64,000 nucleotides of DNA from Alloyangia mangrovi (GCF_002300555.2 NZ_NTHN02000017.1:30389-94388), one strand, 5' to 3'; shown: positions 28,102-38,884, numbered from the stretch's first letter. Translations and numbers: made by a program. The notes: generated from the letters alone by a model not told the origin.

Positions 28102-28842
28102 ATGTTGAAAGCTGAACAGGTCCGCCGCAAGAAGCTCTACGAAAACGTCGTCGAGCAGATCGAGTCTGCCCTTGTTCGCGGTGATCTGAAACCGGGGGAT
28201 TTTCTGCCGGCAGAGCGCGACCTGTGCGAGAGCTTCGGCGTAAGCAGGACGGCGGTGCGAGAGGCCCTCTTCGCGCTGCATCAAAGCGGATTGATAGATC
28301 TCGAGAATGGTCGCAGGGCCCGCGTCATTGAGCCAAGTGCCGAAAAGATGATTGACGATCTGGCTGGTCCGGCGCGGTTCGTCCTGTCCCGCCCGGACAG
28401 GCTTCGCCAGCTTCAAGAGGCGCGCATGATGTTCGAAGCGTTCCTTGCAAGGATCGCTGCGCGAGATGCGACGGATGAACAGATTGCGGCGATAAAGTCG
28501 GCCCTCGACGCCAATGAAGCCAGCATCGGCGACGATGAAGCCTTTGTCGAGACCAACATCACGTTCCATCTGGCCATCGCCAAGGTGTCGGGGAATGTGT
28601 TTCTCGATTCACTGCATAGCGCGGTCCAGAAGTGGCTCGAAGAGCATCGTCGCGTCGCGATCAAGAGGGCAGGGGCCGCAGAGCGCGCCTTCAAGCGGCA
28701 CCTCGAGATATTCGAGGCAATCCAGGCCCATGACCCGGATGCCGCCGAAGAGGCGATGCGGGCCCACCTTCAGGAATCAATCGACGCCTATTGGGCCGTG
28801 CGTGACGAGAACCGCGAAAGCGAAGAGGCCCGAACCGCTTGA
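28102..28842 (+). CDS. GntR/FadR-family regulator of the TRAP/aconitase operon
   Basis: A 246-residue FCD regulator. DNA-binding part: KPGDFLPAERDLCESFGVSR, TAVREALFALHQSG. The FCD part contains EARMMFEAFLARIAA and TFHLAIAKVSGN with the metal-binding His. Start ATG 28102 has GGGGAGGGAG upstream. It is divergent from dctP with 113 bases between; that spacer holds the AT-rich ATTATACCAAATTACA (from 28037) where its operator probably lies. It most likely represses the operon until the imported carboxylate is present. Confidence 0.87.
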   Translation: MLKAEQVRRKKLYENVVEQIESALVRGDLKPGDFLPAERDLCESFGVSRTAVREALFALHQSGLIDLENGRRARVIEPSAEKMIDDLAGPARFVLSRPDRLRQLQEARMMFEAFLARIAARDATDEQIAAIKSALDANEASIGDDEAFVETNITFHLAIAKVSGNVFLDSLHSAVQKWLEEHRRVAIKRAGAAERAFKRHLEIFEAIQAHDPDAAEEAMRAHLQESIDAYWAVRDENRESEEARTA

Positions 28843-28854
28843 GCTGTATTGGTA

Positions 28855-29310
28855 TCAGACCGGTATCACGCGGGTGTCCTTCACGCTTTTCAGCGTGAAG
28901 CTGGTGCTGATCGACTGGACATTCGGCAGTTCCACGATCGCGTTCTTGACCGTCTCCTCATAATTGCGAACGCTCTTGGCCACGACGTGCAGGACATAGT
29001 CGTGGTCACCGCTGAGCGAATAGCACTGCAAGATCTCAGGCACCCTCTGAACAGCGTCCTCGAAGGCCTGTAGCCGGTCGCGATTGTGGGCGGCGATCCG
29101 GACGAAGCAGAGAACCCGGATCTCATACCCGACCTTTTCCGGGTCGATGTAGTAGGCCTTTTCGCCGACCACGCCGTCTTCCTTCAGGCGTTGCAAGCGT
29201 CGCCAGGATGGCGAGTGGCTCAACCCGGTCGCATCGCCAAGCTCGCGCATGGTGATGTCAGGATTCGCCTGAATGCACCTCAGGATCCGTCGATCCGCTT
29301 CATCCAACAT
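28855..29310 (-). CDS. Lrp/AsnC-family regulator
   Basis: A 151-residue protein with the Lrp helix-turn-helix (LDEADRRILRCIQANPDITM, ELGDATGLSHSPSWRRLQRL) and a RAM ligand-binding domain (GDHDYVLHVVAKSVRNYEE). It is transcribed away from the indolepyruvate oxidoreductase gene, with 170 bases between, and so is the likely amino-acid-responsive regulator of that operon. Its 3' end nearly abuts the convergent GntR gene (12 bases). Confidence 0.92.
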   Translation of the reverse strand: MLDEADRRILRCIQANPDITMRELGDATGLSHSPSWRRLQRLKEDGVVGEKAYYIDPEKVGYEIRVLCFVRIAAHNRDRLQAFEDAVQRVPEILQCYSLSGDHDYVLHVVAKSVRNYEETVKNAIVELPNVQSISTSFTLKSVKDTRVIPV

Positions 29311-29480
29311 CCTGCCTCCTCCCCTGAGACATAGATCGCGGGATTCGCACCAACTTGGAACAAGAGAGCCAAAAGGGCGCCTCGCGCGCTACATTGTAAC
29401 CTATCATACCATCATATAGCTTCAAGATAGCAACCGCGTGCCCGACGTTCCGTGTGACCATCCGTCTCCGGAGGTCCCCC

Positions 29481-32400
29481 ATGTCCATCACACTCGACGA
29501 CAAGTATACCGCTGAAACGGGTCATGTCTTTCTGACCGGCACTCAGGCCCTGGTCCGATTGCCGATGACGCAGATGCGCCGCGACAGGGCTGCCGGCCTC
29601 AACACCGGCGCCTTCATCTCGGGGTATCGCGGCTCCCCGCTCGGTGGTTTTGACCAGCAGCTGACGAGCGCGCGCAAACACCTCGCGAAACACGACGTGG
29701 TGTTCCAGCCCGGATTGAACGAGGACCTGGCCGCAACGGCCGTGTGGGGCAGCCAGCAGCTGCATCTGTCGCAGGGCGCCAGAAAGGACGGTCTGTTCGG
29801 TATCTGGTATGGCAAGGGGCCCGGCGTGGACCGTTCGGGCGACGTGCTGAAGCATGCCAACGCTGCCGGGACGGCCGCGCATGGCGGCGTTCTGGCGCTC
29901 GCGGGCGACGACCACACCTGCAAATCCTCGTCGATCCCCCACCAGTCCGATCATGCGTTCATGTCGGCGCTCATGCCGATGCTGTATCCGTCCTCGGTTC
30001 ACGAATTCCTCGAGATGGGACTTCTTGGTGTGGCCATGTCCCGGTTCTCGGGCTGCTGGGTCGGCTTCAAGGTGATCTCGGAAACGGTGGAGACGACCAC
30101 GGTCGTCGATCTGGCCCAAGAGGCGCGGCAGTTTGTTCTGCCAGAGGATTTTTCACTGCCTCCGGGCGGGCTGAACCTGCGATGGCCCGACACGCCGCTG
30201 GTTCAGGACGAACGCCTGCAAGAACACAAGGGTTTTGCCGCCATCGCCTTTGCCCGCGCGAACAAGGTCGATCAGGTCACCATCGAGGACCCGAACGCGC
30301 GGCTTGGGATCGTCGCCTCTGGCAAGGCCTACGAAGACGTCCGGCAGGCAATGGCCGAGCTGGGTCTGGGGCTCGACGAACTCCGGGCGATCGGTCTCAG
30401 GCTCTACAAGGTCCGCATGCCCTGGCCGCTGGAGCCGCAGGGGATCCGCGCGTTTTCCGAGGGGCTCGAAGAGGTCCTGATCGTCGAGGAACGGCGCGAG
30501 ATCATCGAGAACCAGATCAAGCAGCAACTCTTCAACTGGCGGGCCGATGTCCGCCCGCGGATCGTCGGGAAGTTCGATGAACGCGACCGCCCTTTCCTGT
30601 CGCTCAGCCAGGGACTGACCGTTGGCCGGGTCGCCGATGCGCTGGCCGAACGCATCCTGAAGCTGGATCTGCCCGAAGGATTGGCCGCGCATATTCAGGC
30701 GCGTGCGCAGCAGCTGAAGTCTGCGGAGGGCAAGGTCGCAAGCCACACGCCCCCGGTGACCCGTCTGCCGCACTATTGCGCGGGCTGCCCGCACAATACG
30801 TCGACGCGCGTTCCCGAAGGGTCCAAGGCGATGGCGGGCATCGGGTGCCACTTCATGGCGCAGTGGATGGATCGCCGGACCGAGACGTTTACCCACATGG
30901 GCGCCGAGGGCGTGCCGTGGACGGCCATCGGGCGCTTCACGGATGAAAAGCACCGCTTCGTGAACCTGGGGGATGGCACCTATTTCCATTCCGGCCACCT
31001 TGCCGTGCGGCAGTCCGTCGCCGCCGGCGCGAACATCACCTACAAGATCCTCTATAATGACGCTGTGGCCATGACTGGCGGGCAGCCCGTCGATGGCACG
31101 CTCACACCGCAGCAGATCACGCATCAGATGCACCACGAAGGTGTCGCGCGCATCGTGCTGATGTCTGATCGCCCGGATGTCTACAAGGCGTCCGACCTGG
31201 CGCCGGGCACCGAGATCCGCCACCGGGATGAGATCGACGCCGTCATGCTGGACCTGCGCGAGGTGGCGGGCGTGACCGTCATCGTCTTCGAGCAGACCTG
31301 CGCCGCAGAGAAGCGGCGCCGTCGCAAGCGGGGCAAGATGGAAGACCCTGACATGCGGCTCTGGATCAATCCGGCCGTCTGCGAAGGCTGCGGCGACTGC
31401 TCGGAAAAGTCCAACTGCATCGCGGTCGAGCCGGAAGAGACCGAGATGGGCCGCAAGCGCCGCATCAACCAGTCGATGTGCAACAAGGATTATTCGTGCC
31501 TGAAAGGCTTCTGCCCTTCGTTCGTGACGGTGCGCGGGGGCAGCCTCAAGAAGCGCAGCGCGCAGGGGGGGGGCCGATGTGTCCGCTCTTTCCGAGCCGC
31601 AGGTGCCCGACATCGATCGCGCCTGGAACCTTGCCCTGACCGGCGTCGGGGGGGACCGGCGTTCTGACCATCGGGGCGATCCTGGGGATGGCTGCGCATA
31701 TCGAGAGCCGGGTTCCGATGATCCTCGACATGGCAGGGCTGGCACAGAAAGGCGGCGCTGTGCTGAGCCATGTGCGCATTTCGCGCCGCGAGCGTCCCGC
31801 AACGGCGCCGCGGATCGCGGCCGGCACGGCCGATCTGCTGATCGGCGCGGACAGCGTTGTGGCGGCCTCCAAGGACAGCCTGCTGCTGTGCAGCCCCGAG
31901 CGGACCGACGCGCTGCTGAATACCAAGATCACCCCGGTGTCCGATTTCGTCCGTCTGCGCGACTTTGACTTCCAGGAGCCTGCCGTCGAACGGCTGGTCG
32001 AGAAAAACGTGCGCAACCGCGATCACTACCATGACTTCTCCGAGTTGGCAGCGCAGCTGACCGGCGATGAGATCGGCGCCAACATGATGATGCTGGGCTA
32101 TGCGTGGCAGCAGGGGCTTGTCCCCGTCGGCCGTGAGGCGATTGCCCAGGCAATCGAGCTCAACGGTGTCGCAATCCCCTTCAACCTCGCGGCCTTCGAT
32201 TGGGGGCGGCTGCTGGCGGATGACGCAGAGGCCGTTCTTGACAGGGTGGCCCCTGCCGAGGCGACCCGGAAGACCCAGGATGAGCTGAGCACGGAAGAGC
32301 TGATCGCGCAGCGTGCGGCGCATCTGACGGCCTATCAGAACGCGGCACTGGCCCGACGGTATACCGCGCGGCTGACGGCGCTCAGCACAGCCCTGCCGCC

Positions 32401-32923
32401 CGAGACGCTGCGGCAGGCGGCCATCTCTTATGCGCGGGTGCTGGCCTACAAGGACGAGTACGAGGTCGCGCGCCTCTACTCGGAACCGGCATTCAGGGAG
32501 GGGCTGGCGGCAACGTTCGACGGGGATTATCGCATCTCGTTCAACCTCGCCCCGCCGTTCCTGCCCGGCGAAGACGCCACGGGGCGACCCAGGAAGCGCG
32601 CGTTCGGCCCCTGGGTGCTGCCCGTCTTCCGTCTGCTGGCACGGCTCAAGGGCCTGCGCGGAACATGGGCCGATCCCTTCGGGCATGGCGCAGATCGCAG
32701 GATCGAACGCGCGCTGATCGACCTGCACGAGGCGGATCTGGACTTGGCGCAGCACCTTGGCGCGGAGGCCGAGCCTTCGCTGATGTCCGAGTTGCTTGCC
32801 CTGCCGCAGCAGGTGCGCGGCTACGGTCCGGTCAAGCAGGCCGCTTACGAAAAACAGACAGACAGACGGGATCAGATCCGCTCGGCACTGCTGAACGGCA
32901 AGAAGACCGCCACGGCGGCGTGA
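29481..32923 (+). CDS. Fused indolepyruvate/2-oxoacid:ferredoxin oxidoreductase, two G-run frameshifts
   Basis: Corrected length is 1146 residues, normal for the fused iorA-iorB form. Residues 1-640 hold the TPP-dependent part (GAFISGYRGSPLGGFDQQL, HYCAGCPHNTST, GIGCHFMAQWMDRRT, LGDGTYFHSGHLA). The iron-sulfur segment is CEGCGDC...SNC...CNKDYSC. The gamma domain follows (LTGVGGTGVLTIGAILGMAA) and a C-terminal domain of about 330 residues. One extra G in each of 31565-31573 (nine Gs) and 31648-31654 (seven Gs) breaks the frame twice within 90 bases. Removing one from each restores it completely. It converts aryl- or branched-chain 2-oxoacids to acyl-CoA. ATG 29481 is preceded by GGAGG. Confidence 0.88.
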
Positions 32924-32935
32924 GGAGGAGACGAC

Positions 32936-34099
32936 ATGTTCACGGCATCAATGGCCTTTGGCTTGGGCGAGGATGTGAACGCTCTGCGCGACATGGTGCA
33001 TCGCTGGTCGCAGGACCGGCTCAAGCCGATGGCGAAGGACATCGACGAGAAGAATGAATTCCCCGCCGAGCTTTGGGAGGAACTCGGCGCCCTCGGGCTT
33101 CTAGGGATCACGGTGCCCGAAGCTTATGGTGGCGCTGAAATGGGCTATCTCGCCCATGTCGTGGCCGTTGAGGAAATCGCGCGGGCCAGTGCATCCGTGT
33201 CGCTGTCTTACGGCGCGCATTCGAACCTCTGCGTGAACCAGATCAAGCTGAATGGCACGGAAGCGCAGAAGGAATGCTACCTGCCAAAGCTGATAAGCGG
33301 TGAACATGTCGGTGCGCTTGCAATGTCCGAAGCCGGTGCCGGTTCCGATGTGGTGGGTATGAAACTGCGCGCGCAACGGAAGGGCGATCATTTCGTTCTG
33401 AACGGCAACAAGTTCTGGATCACAAACGGCGGCGAAGCCGATACGCTTGTGGTCTACGCCAAGACCGATCCAGATGCAGGCTCGAAGGGCATTACGGCCT
33501 TCCTGATCGAGAAGACCATGGCCGGTTTTTCCCAATCGCCGCATTTCGACAAACTTGGGATGCGCGGTTCGAACACGGTCGAGCTGATCTTCGAAAACGT
33601 CGAAGTGCCCGCCGAGAACATCCTTGGCGAAGAAGGGAAGGGTGTGCGCGTTCTCATGTCGGGGCTCGACTATGAACGCGTCGTGCTGTCCGGCATCGGG
33701 CTTGGCATCATGGCCGCCTGCCTGGACGAAATCATGCCCTACATGGTCGAGCGCAAGCAGTTCGGCCAGAGCATCGGGGATTTCCAACTGATGCAGGGCA
33801 AGATTGCGGACATCTACACCAAGATGAATTCGGCGCGTGCCTACGTCTACGAGGTCGCCCGTGGCTGCGACCGGGGACAGGTAACCCGGCAGGATGCAGC
33901 AGCCTGCGTGCTCTATGCCTCTGAGGAGGCGATGACGGTTGCGCATCAGGCCGTGCAAGCCATGGGCGGCGCGGGCTTCATGAACGAAACGCCCGTCAGC
34001 AGAATCTTCCGTGACGCGAAGTTGATGGAAATCGGCGCCGGCACCTCCGAGATCCGCCGCATGCTGATCGGGCGCGAATTGATGGGGGCGATGCGCTGA
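32936..34099 (+). CDS. ivd: Isovaleryl-CoA dehydrogenase
   Basis: A 387-residue acyl-CoA dehydrogenase closely matching isovaleryl-CoA dehydrogenases. It has the FAD/substrate block [18 protein letters not shown], the FWITNGG loop, [20 protein letters not shown] with the catalytic Glu typical of IVD, and the C-terminal [19 protein letters not shown]. It catalyses the third step of leucine breakdown. It starts 12 bases after the oxidoreductase gene with AGGAGGAG upstream. Its TGA overlaps the ATG of a methylcrotonyl-CoA carboxylase gene, the usual liu order, but that gene is truncated. Confidence 0.93.
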   Translation: MFTASMAFGLGEDVNALRDMVHRWSQDRLKPMAKDIDEKNEFPAELWEELGALGLLGITVPEAYGGAEMGYLAHVVAVEEIARASASVSLSYGAHSNLCVNQIKLNGTEAQKECYLPKLISGEHVGALAMSEAGAGSDVVGMKLRAQRKGDHFVLNGNKFWITNGGEADTLVVYAKTDPDAGSKGITAFLIEKTMAGFSQSPHFDKLGMRGSNTVELIFENVEVPAENILGEEGKGVRVLMSGLDYERVVLSGIGLGIMAACLDEIMPYMVERKQFGQSIGDFQLMQGKIADIYTKMNSARAYVYEVARGCDRGQVTRQDAAACVLYASEEAMTVAHQAVQAMGGAGFMNETPVSRIFRDAKLMEIGAGTSEIRRMLIGRELMGAMR

Positions 34100-34245
34100 T
34101 GGCCGTGCTTCATTCGACCCTGTCACCCCTGTCCGAAACCTTCGCGGTCAACCAGGCCGCTCTGGCGCCGGTGCGCGATGCGGCCGGGCGGGCCGCGGCC
34201 GGCGGGGGCGCTAAGGCGCGCGAGCGTCGCGTCAGCCGCGGCCCG
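34099..34245 (+). pseudogene. Methylcrotonyl-CoA carboxylase beta subunit, N-terminal stub
   Basis: From the ATG overlapping the ivd stop, about 49 codons (LHSTLSPLSETFAVNQAALA, RAAAGGGAKARERRVSRG) match the N-terminus of MCC beta subunits of liu operons, which run to about 530 residues. Homology then ends abruptly; the frame runs to a stop at 34347 with unrelated sequence. An IS110 transposase gene follows 200 bases later, and neither the rest of this gene nor the alpha subunit occurs elsewhere in the window. Confidence 0.75.
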
Positions 34246-34445
34246 GTTGGCTGCGCGACCGGATCTCCGCACTGCCGGCCTTCACTCTATGAAAGTGCTG
34301 CGCGATGGTCGAACGGCCGACCGAGTGATGCTGCATCACAGCATTAGTTTCCCTGTTGAGCGGCAGGTAATTGGATGTGTCGGCTGCTTCCCCACCGTTG
34401 AGTTATCCTGAACCGGGATCAACCGCGCAACAAGGAGAAGCAGCC

Positions 34446-35513
34446 ATGTGTGCAAAGAAGACAGGAAGGATCGAAGATCTCGCCGTCGTCGGGATCGACA
34501 TCGGCAAGGATACGTTTCACTTGGTCGCGTTCGACCGGTCCGGCCAACTGGTCATGCGCAAGCAGATCAAGCGCTTTGACCTGAATGCCACGTTCGCAAA
34601 AATCCCTTGCTGCATCGTGGGAATGGAGGCTTGCCTCAGCGCCCATTTTGTCAGCCGAACGCTGCGGGGCATGGGGTTCGATCCGCGGATCATCCCGGCG
34701 ATTTACGTAAAGCCTTTCAACAAGGGCCAAAAGAACGACTACAACGACGCCGAGGCCATCGCCGAGGCCGCGTTGCATCCAAACCTCCGGACCGTTTCAG
34801 AGAAAGACCAGGATCAGCTCGACCTTCAGGCTCTGCATGGGGTCCGGGCACGGCTGGTTTCGCGACGCACGGCCACCATCAACCAGCTCCGGGCCTTTCT
34901 CATCGAGCAGGGGATCACCGTCAGGTCGGGGCTGCGGGCGCTGAAGAATTCCTTCGAGACGATCCTCGAACAGCGACGGGATGAGATATCGCCACGGAAG
35001 CGCGGCATTCTAATCGGGCTCTATGGCGACTGGCTCTGGCTGGACAAACGGATCGAGGATGTCTCTAGCGAGATCGAAGAGATCAGCCGCACTGAGGAGA
35101 ACTGCGCCAACATCATGACGATCCCAGGCATTGGCCCGATGATCTCGACGGCGATGGTCGCGTCCGTCGGCAAAGGTGAAGCCTTCGATCGAGGGCGCGA
35201 TTTCGCGGCATGGGTGGGCCTGGTGCCCCGACAATTCAGCACAGGCGGCCGCACCATTCTCGGCAGGACCACTAAACGCGGCAGCCGCTATCTGAGGATG
35301 TTGTTTGTGCAGACGGCGAAAGTGATCATGATGCGCCCATACCGATGGTCTGACTTCAGCTTCGGCCCGTGGCTGACCGAGGCGGTCGCCCGTATGCCGC
35401 GAAACAAGGCGGCCATCGCGCTTGCCAACAAACTCGCTCGAACTGCCTGGAGCCTTCTGCGGCACGGCACCCGGTTCGACGCGCCAAAAGACCCGGCAAT
35501 GGAAGCGATCTGA
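34446..35513 (+). mobile_element. IS110-family insertion sequence, intact transposase gene
   Basis: The 355-residue transposase has the N-terminal DEDD RuvC-like domain (VVGIDIGKDTFHLVAF, NDYNDAEAIAEAA) and the C-terminal transposase_20 domain (IMTIPGIGPMISTAMVASVG, FAAWVGLVPRQFSTGGR, LGRTTKRGSRYLRMLFVQ). ATG 34446 has AAGGAGAAG upstream. No stop or shift is present, so it may be active. IS110 elements lack long inverted repeats, and I could not fix the element ends. The sequence from about 34260 to the gene and for an unknown distance after 35513 probably belongs to it. Confidence 0.88.
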
Positions 35514-35991
35514 CGCCTTCCAAGGTCACCAAGGAGTTAGCGATTGAGAGGACAGCATGGAACGGAGAAGATACGCCCCCAGAGTCTGACGGCCCAAATG
35601 GTCATCATGGACCTTGCCGGTAATGAGACCACGGCGCGTGCGTAACCCCATCAAGGCCACGGCCCGCGAGCCGATCAACAGGCCGGATACATATGAGCGA
35701 TTTCCGAAATCGTGCCGAATTCTCGATTGCGAATAGCAGCCGACACATACAATTGGGCCGAGAGGCAAGGGGATATGTCCTTCTGCGGCTGACCTGTGAC
35801 GGGTGCGTCGCCCTCTACACTGGCGGCTTTCAACAAGGTTTGCGCGATGAGCATGAGCAGTGCCTCAGGTCCGATCTGAGCCCACAACAGTCGTTTTGAG
35901 TGTGAGCCTTGTGCCGGATGCAGAATTTTTGGATGCGTCGGAATTGGCCCTAGCTCCACATCACCCGATGAAACGCGAAGGAGGCGCCTGC
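35514..35991. other. Gene-free stretch right of the IS110 transposase
   Basis: No frame with recognisable homology lies in these 478 bases. The left part presumably includes the IS110 right end. The right part leads to the ribosome-binding site GAAGGAGG of the dehydrogenase gene at 35992. I see no repeat or transposase fragment that would mark a boundary. Confidence 0.5.
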
Positions 35992-37104
35992 ATGGCCACC
36001 ACTGGAAAACAGCTGTTCACCACGCTCGAGGCCGACGGCACACTGACCGTCGCGCTTGAAGACGTTTCATTTGCCGACCCCACCCAAAACCAAGTGCTGG
36101 TGCGGATGGAAGCCGCGCCGATCAATCCCTCGGACCTTGCCATTCTCGTCGGCGGCGCCGACATGGAGAACGCGGATTACACGCCGGGCAAATTCGTGGC
36201 CCGGATGCCCGAGGCGGCAAATGCCGCATCGAAGGCCCGTCACGGTTTGAAATTGCCCGCTGGTAACGAAGGCGCAGGCACGGTGATCGCCGCTGGCGAC
36301 AGTGACGCTGCGCAGGCGCTGGTGGGGCAGCGCGTCTCCTGCGTCCCGGGCAACGCCTACAGCCAGTATTGCCTCTCCGCCGCGGACATGTGCCTCCCGC
36401 TGGGCAAGCATTCCGCCGAAGAAGGCGCCAGCGCCTTCGTCAACCCGATGACCGCCCTCGGCTTTGTGGAGACTGCCAGGGCCGACGGACAGACCGCCAT
36501 CTTGCACACTGTCGGGGCCTCGAACCTCGGCCAGATGCTGACGCGCATGTGCGCAGAGGATGGCATCCGGCTGGTGAACATCGTGCGAAAGAGCGATCAG
36601 GTGGAGCTGCTGAAGGGGCTTGGCTCCGAGCATGTGGTCAACTCTTCCGAAGACGATTTCATGGACAAGCTGACCGACGCAATTCGTGAGACAGGCGCCT
36701 TCTACGGCTTCGATCCCGTGGGGGGCGGCACGCTGGTCGATACCGCATTTCGGGCGATGGAGAGGGTCGCAAGGGAGCAGATGGCCGAGTATTCGCGCTA
36801 CGGATCGAACCAGCCGAAACGCATGTTCATCTACGGCCGCCTCGACACCAGCCCTACCATCCTGACACCCAGCTACGGGTTCGGCTGGACCTTATCTGGC
36901 TGGCTTCTGTTCCCATTCCTGCAGTCGATTGGGCAGGAGACCATGGGCCGGATGCGTCAGCGCGTACGTGATAACCTCACCAGCACCTTTGCCAGCAGCT
37001 ACAAATCTCGCGTCACGTTGGAGGAAATGCTGACCAAGGACGCCGTGCTGGACTACCGCGCCATGCGCACGGGCGAGAAATACCTCGTCACGCCCTGGGC
37101 CTGA
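35992..37104 (+). CDS. MDR-superfamily (quinone oxidoreductase-like) dehydrogenase
   Basis: A 370-residue member of the medium-chain dehydrogenase superfamily. GroES-like N-terminal domain: EAAPINPSDLAILVGG, KLPAGNEGAGTVIAAG. Rossmann domain: FVNPMTALGFVETA, LHTVGASNLGQMLTRMCAED. The catalytic-zinc Cys/His pattern of true alcohol dehydrogenases is absent, so it belongs with the zinc-independent quinone oxidoreductase/enoyl reductase branch. A G6 run at 36720-36725 inside it is in frame. Start ATG 35992 with GAAGGAGG upstream. It appears monocistronic and converges with the DJ-1 gene. Substrate unknown. Confidence 0.8.
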   Translation: MATTGKQLFTTLEADGTLTVALEDVSFADPTQNQVLVRMEAAPINPSDLAILVGGADMENADYTPGKFVARMPEAANAASKARHGLKLPAGNEGAGTVIAAGDSDAAQALVGQRVSCVPGNAYSQYCLSAADMCLPLGKHSAEEGASAFVNPMTALGFVETARADGQTAILHTVGASNLGQMLTRMCAEDGIRLVNIVRKSDQVELLKGLGSEHVVNSSEDDFMDKLTDAIRETGAFYGFDPVGGGTLVDTAFRAMERVAREQMAEYSRYGSNQPKRMFIYGRLDTSPTILTPSYGFGWTLSGWLLFPFLQSIGQETMGRMRQRVRDNLTSTFASSYKSRVTLEEMLTKDAVLDYRAMRTGEKYLVTPWA

Positions 37105-37153
37105 CCCGCAGGGCAGAAAGGCGCCGCCCGTCGCCGGGCAGCGCCACATGAGG

Positions 37154-37834
37154 TTACAGAAGCTCAAGGACCTTCTTCGCCGCCGCCTCCGACGAAGCCG
37201 GGTTCTGCCCGGTCACCAGCCGGCCATCGGCCACGGCATGAGGCTGCCAGTCGCCGACGCTCTCGAAGTCAGCCCCGAGTTCACGCAGCTTGGTTTCCAG
37301 CAGAAACGGCACCGCCTCCAACAGCCCCACGGCCTCTTCCTCGCTGTCCGTGAAGGCCGTGACCTTGCGGCCCTTCACGATGGGATCGCCATTCGCATCC
37401 ACGACTTTGGCAAAGGCCGCCGGACCATGACAGACCGAGGCGACGACCTTGCCGCTATCCCAGGCCTTGCCAATGACCTTGGCTGCAAGCGCGCTTTCCG
37501 CGAGGTCGAACATCGCGCCGTGGCCGCCCGGTATGTAGAGCGCGTCGTAGGTTGTGACGTCCTCGTCCTCGAGGCGGCCGGGGTTGGACAGAAGCGCCGT
37601 TGCCTCCGCATCTGCGCGGAACCTCGTGACCGAGGCCGGGGCCTCCTCACCAGTCAGGTCGGAATTCGGGTCAATGGGAACAGGTTTTCCGCCAAGCGTC
37701 ACCAACGTGACCTCGTGGCCCGCATCAAGGAAAGCGTAATACGGACTCGCCAACTCTTCGTACCAAACGCCGGTGGGGTTGCCGGTATCGCCAAGAACAT
37801 CGGCCGCAGTGGACAGGATCAAAATATGTGCCAT
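37154..37834 (-). CDS. DJ-1/PfpI-superfamily protein, glyoxalase III/Hsp31-like
   Basis: A 226-residue DJ-1/PfpI protein. The nucleophile elbow SVCHGPAAF carries the catalytic Cys, preceded by PGGHGAMFDL with the conserved Glu/His environment of the HchA-like subgroup, and GVWYEELASPYYAF near the N-terminus. Relatives act as glutathione-independent glyoxalase III or chaperones for oxidised or glycated proteins. ATG 37834 is selected because the core fold starts there (HILILSTAADVLGDTGNPTG). It is divergent from a LysR gene with 132 bases between, a common arrangement for an electrophile-responsive pair. Confidence 0.88.
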   Translation of the reverse strand: MAHILILSTAADVLGDTGNPTGVWYEELASPYYAFLDAGHEVTLVTLGGKPVPIDPNSDLTGEEAPASVTRFRADAEATALLSNPGRLEDEDVTTYDALYIPGGHGAMFDLAESALAAKVIGKAWDSGKVVASVCHGPAAFAKVVDANGDPIVKGRKVTAFTDSEEEAVGLLEAVPFLLETKLRELGADFESVGDWQPHAVADGRLVTGQNPASSEAAAKKVLELL

Positions 37835-37966
37835 TTTCAGGCCTCCTTGCGTTGTCTCGGAACGTCCCGCGAGGGTCACTGCAGGAACGTCTCCGCACTG
37901 ATATGGGACGAATTTGCAAATCGAGAAATTGATGCGCAGCATGTCAGATATCGGTAAGCTGGACAC

Positions 37967-38884
37967 ATGCCCCCAGACATATCTCTTCTTCGCGTCTTCC
38001 ACGCCGTGATGGAAGAACGCAATGTCACGGCTGCGGCGCGACGCCTCGGCCAGTCGCAAAGCACTGTCAGCGCGGCGCTTGCGCGGCTGCGCGTCGCCTT
38101 GGGGGATGAGCTTTTCCTGCGTGCCAGATATGGCGTCGAGCCGACCGAGAAAGCGTTGCAGATCGCGCCGGACGTCGCGGCCGGGCTGGACCGGCTCGAA
38201 CGGGCGTTCCGTGCCGCCGAGCCTTTCGACCCCGCTCAAAGCACGCGGCGCTTCCGGCTGTTGCTGGGTCCTTACGCGGAGGTCGTGCTCGCCCCGCTTC
38301 TGGCCGCCGCCTTCGCGCGTCACGCCCCAGAGGCCGAGCTCGAAATCGCCCCGATCGGCCCGGACCTGGATCCGCGCTCCCTTGCCGGGCAAAGCTTCGA
38401 TCTCGCCATCGGACGGTTCTCCCCTCCACCGGAGGACCTGGTCGTCTCGGAACTTTTCAGTGACGGATTCCGCTGCATTGTAGCCCCCGAGGCTTTGGCA
38501 GACGGCGCGACCCTGGATCGCGACCTTTATGAGCGGCTTCCGCATGTGGTGGTGGCGCCGCCCGGAAGATGGCGCACCGGATTGCATAAACTAACCGCCG
38601 ACACGGGCCTGCGCCGCAACACCGCGGTGATCGTCTCGCACTTCCTGACGGCAGCCCCGACAGTCGCCCGCGTCGGAGGCATCGCCACGGTCCCTGCGCG
38701 CATAGCGGCGATGATCGCCGAACCTTATGGTCTCCGAGACATGCCGGTCCCACTGAACCTGGGCACCTTCCCGACGCAGGTCGCTTGGCACCCACATAAC
38801 CGGAGCGACGCACGCCACATCTGGCTGCGAGACCTTCTGAACAACATTGCACTTGGAGAAGTGGAGAGGGGCCGAGACACGTGA
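37967..38884 (+). CDS. LysR-family transcriptional regulator
   Basis: A 305-residue LTTR with the helix-turn-helix ISLLRVFHAVMEERNVTAAA, RRLGQSQSTVSAALARLRVA and an effector domain containing RRFRLLLGPYAEVVLAPLLA. It belongs to the NodD/LinR-like branch, judged by the DELFLRARYGVEPTEKA segment. It is divergent from the DJ-1/PfpI gene and probably regulates it. Confidence 0.88.
   Translation: MPPDISLLRVFHAVMEERNVTAAARRLGQSQSTVSAALARLRVALGDELFLRARYGVEPTEKALQIAPDVAAGLDRLERAFRAAEPFDPAQSTRRFRLLLGPYAEVVLAPLLAAAFARHAPEAELEIAPIGPDLDPRSLAGQSFDLAIGRFSPPPEDLVVSELFSDGFRCIVAPEALADGATLDRDLYERLPHVVVAPPGRWRTGLHKLTADTGLRRNTAVIVSHFLTAAPTVARVGGIATVPARIAAMIAEPYGLRDMPVPLNLGTFPTQVAWHPHNRSDARHIWLRDLLNNIALGEVERGRDT

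Noticed and set aside
5276..31654. Programmed ribosomal frameshifting at the G/C runs
   Set aside because: The affected families (sugar ATPase, DppB, aconitase, oxidoreductase) are not known to use it, and all cases need the same single-base removal whatever the function.
30153..31802. Long minus-strand open frame of 549 codons opposite the oxidoreductase gene
   Set aside because: It shows no recognisable domain and lies entirely opposite conserved TPP-binding and iron-sulfur motifs.
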